Source of the DNA: an uncultured Selenomonadaceae bacterium | GTDB lineage: Bacteria; Bacillota; Negativicutes; Selenomonadales; Selenomonadaceae | Reading direction: 5' to 3' | DNA length: 14,975 nucleotides | Assembly: GCA_905236785.1 (NCBI GenBank) | Contig: CAJOQC010000171.1 | Coordinates: 1-14,975, forward strand | In this document: positions 14,631-14,975 of the stretch, piece by piece | Position numbering within the stretch: the stretch's first letter is position 1 | Layout of the letters: every line of letters begins with the position of its first letter | Translations under genes and position numbers: made by a program | Notes under the pieces: model-generated | Databases searched by the model: none | What the model saw: only the letters and a program-made list of their open reading frames with translations | Told to the model about the DNA's origin: nothing

Positions 14631-14975
14631 CAAAAGACCTCCTTAAAACATTGAAGCAAAACACAAAAAACTCAAAACATGGTGAATATTCGCAAAATTG
14701 CCCCGCCATGAAAGGCAAATACATAGGCTTAGAATATCACTTATGCCCGCCGCCGTCAAGCGTGAGGAAATTTTTCTGTATGCCGTTTCATTATGTCAAT
14801 GAATAAAGTCAAAAATCCTGACAATGACAAAATAACCATAAAAATCCGAAAATAGAAGGAATCGGCAAAGAAATGTAGAATAGTTTCCGTGACGATAAGC
14901 CGATTTCCGAGAAAGAAGCTGGCTAAATGAGTTCAAAAGGCGGAACAAGAGCAATTTTGAAGAAGATGTGATTTC
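14631..14975 (-). other. Promoter region and non-coding upstream DNA of the CoA-transferase operon
   Basis: This 345-bp end of the window holds no convincing gene on either strand and is clearly more AT-rich than the operon. It contains the promoter listed separately, a leader of roughly 90 bases, and a short inverted repeat TTCATT-N5-AATGAA at 14787-14803 upstream of the promoter that may be an operator. Minus-strand motifs TTGACT and TTGACA near 14795-14815 have no good -10 partner. Beyond about 14830 I see nothing assignable. Confidence 0.6.
14731..14759 (-). promoter_or_regulatory. Sigma-70/A-type promoter of the CoA-transferase/mutase operon
   Basis: On the minus strand TTGACG (14759-14754) and TATTCT (14736-14731) are separated by 17 bases. 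The -35 matches at five of six positions and the -10 at four, with a TGA immediately before it. The start would be near 14724, giving a leader of about 90 bases before the CoA-transferase ATG. This is the best promoter match in the window. Confidence 0.6.

Noticed and set aside
13959..14654. 231-codon plus-strand frame opposite the CoA-transferase
   Set aside because: It is the antisense shadow of a well-supported gene and has no recognisable motifs.
14631..14730. Cobalamin riboswitch in the leader of the mutase operon
   Set aside because: The leader is only about 90 bases and I could not find a B12-box-like element; a full cobalamin riboswitch would be about 200 bases.
1..14975. CRISPR array, tRNA, rRNA or phage genes
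   Set aside because: No regularly spaced direct repeats, no cloverleaf or rRNA-like stretches, and no structural or integrase phage proteins were seen.

Overview
The window looks like chromosomal DNA of an anaerobic, succinate-decarboxylating, propionate-forming bacterium, most likely Bacillota and perhaps Negativicutes. Reasons: strong AGGAGG-type ribosome binding sites before almost every gene, a two-gene cobalamin-dependent acyl-CoA mutase, a biotin-dependent methylmalonyl-CoA decarboxylase or transcarboxylase core, and a rubrerythrin. The taxon is inferred from gene content; no marker gene is present.

Left part, minus strand, about 1-4755. Reading leftwards: a small heat-shock protein, a CheR-type methyltransferase, a shortened phenylacetate-CoA-ligase-like protein that has lost its P-loop and C-terminal lid, then sbcD and the N-terminal third of sbcC, which runs off the left edge. 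Diverging to the right at 4943-5680 is a TagA/WecG/CpsF glycosyltransferase.

Middle, 5681-6173. This stretch has no intact recognised gene. It holds a 95-codon fragment, possibly a transposase relic, and three consecutive perfect inverted repeats. The left one is a convincing terminator for the mmd operon.

Right part, minus strand, 6174-14630. This is a nearly complete succinate-to-propionate cycle. Reading leftwards from a good promoter at 14731-14759: a succinate/propionyl-CoA CoA-transferase, mutase catalytic subunit, mutase B12-binding subunit, an intrinsic terminator, and the mutase chaperone meaB. After a 244-bp AT-rich gap come methylmalonyl-CoA epimerase, rubrerythrin, a SnoaL-like protein, the carboxyltransferase mmdA, a 47-residue accessory subunit missed by longer-ORF calling, and the biotin carrier mmdC.

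Together these enzymes would convert succinate to succinyl-CoA, then (R)- and (S)-methylmalonyl-CoA, then propionyl-CoA plus CO2, and finally return CoA to succinate while releasing propionate. The membrane Na+-pump beta subunit (mmdB) and the membrane-anchored delta subunit are absent. The place just after mmdC where mmdB would be expected is instead the palindrome-rich segment with the relic. Several starts need correction: mmdA begins with TTG, mcmA1 and meaB with GTG, and hsp20, tagA, sbcD and mce begin at internal ATGs. I see no CRISPR array, tRNA, rRNA or cobalamin riboswitch, and no clear novel system. The best leads are the degenerate ligase, the missing pump subunit and the palindrome cluster.
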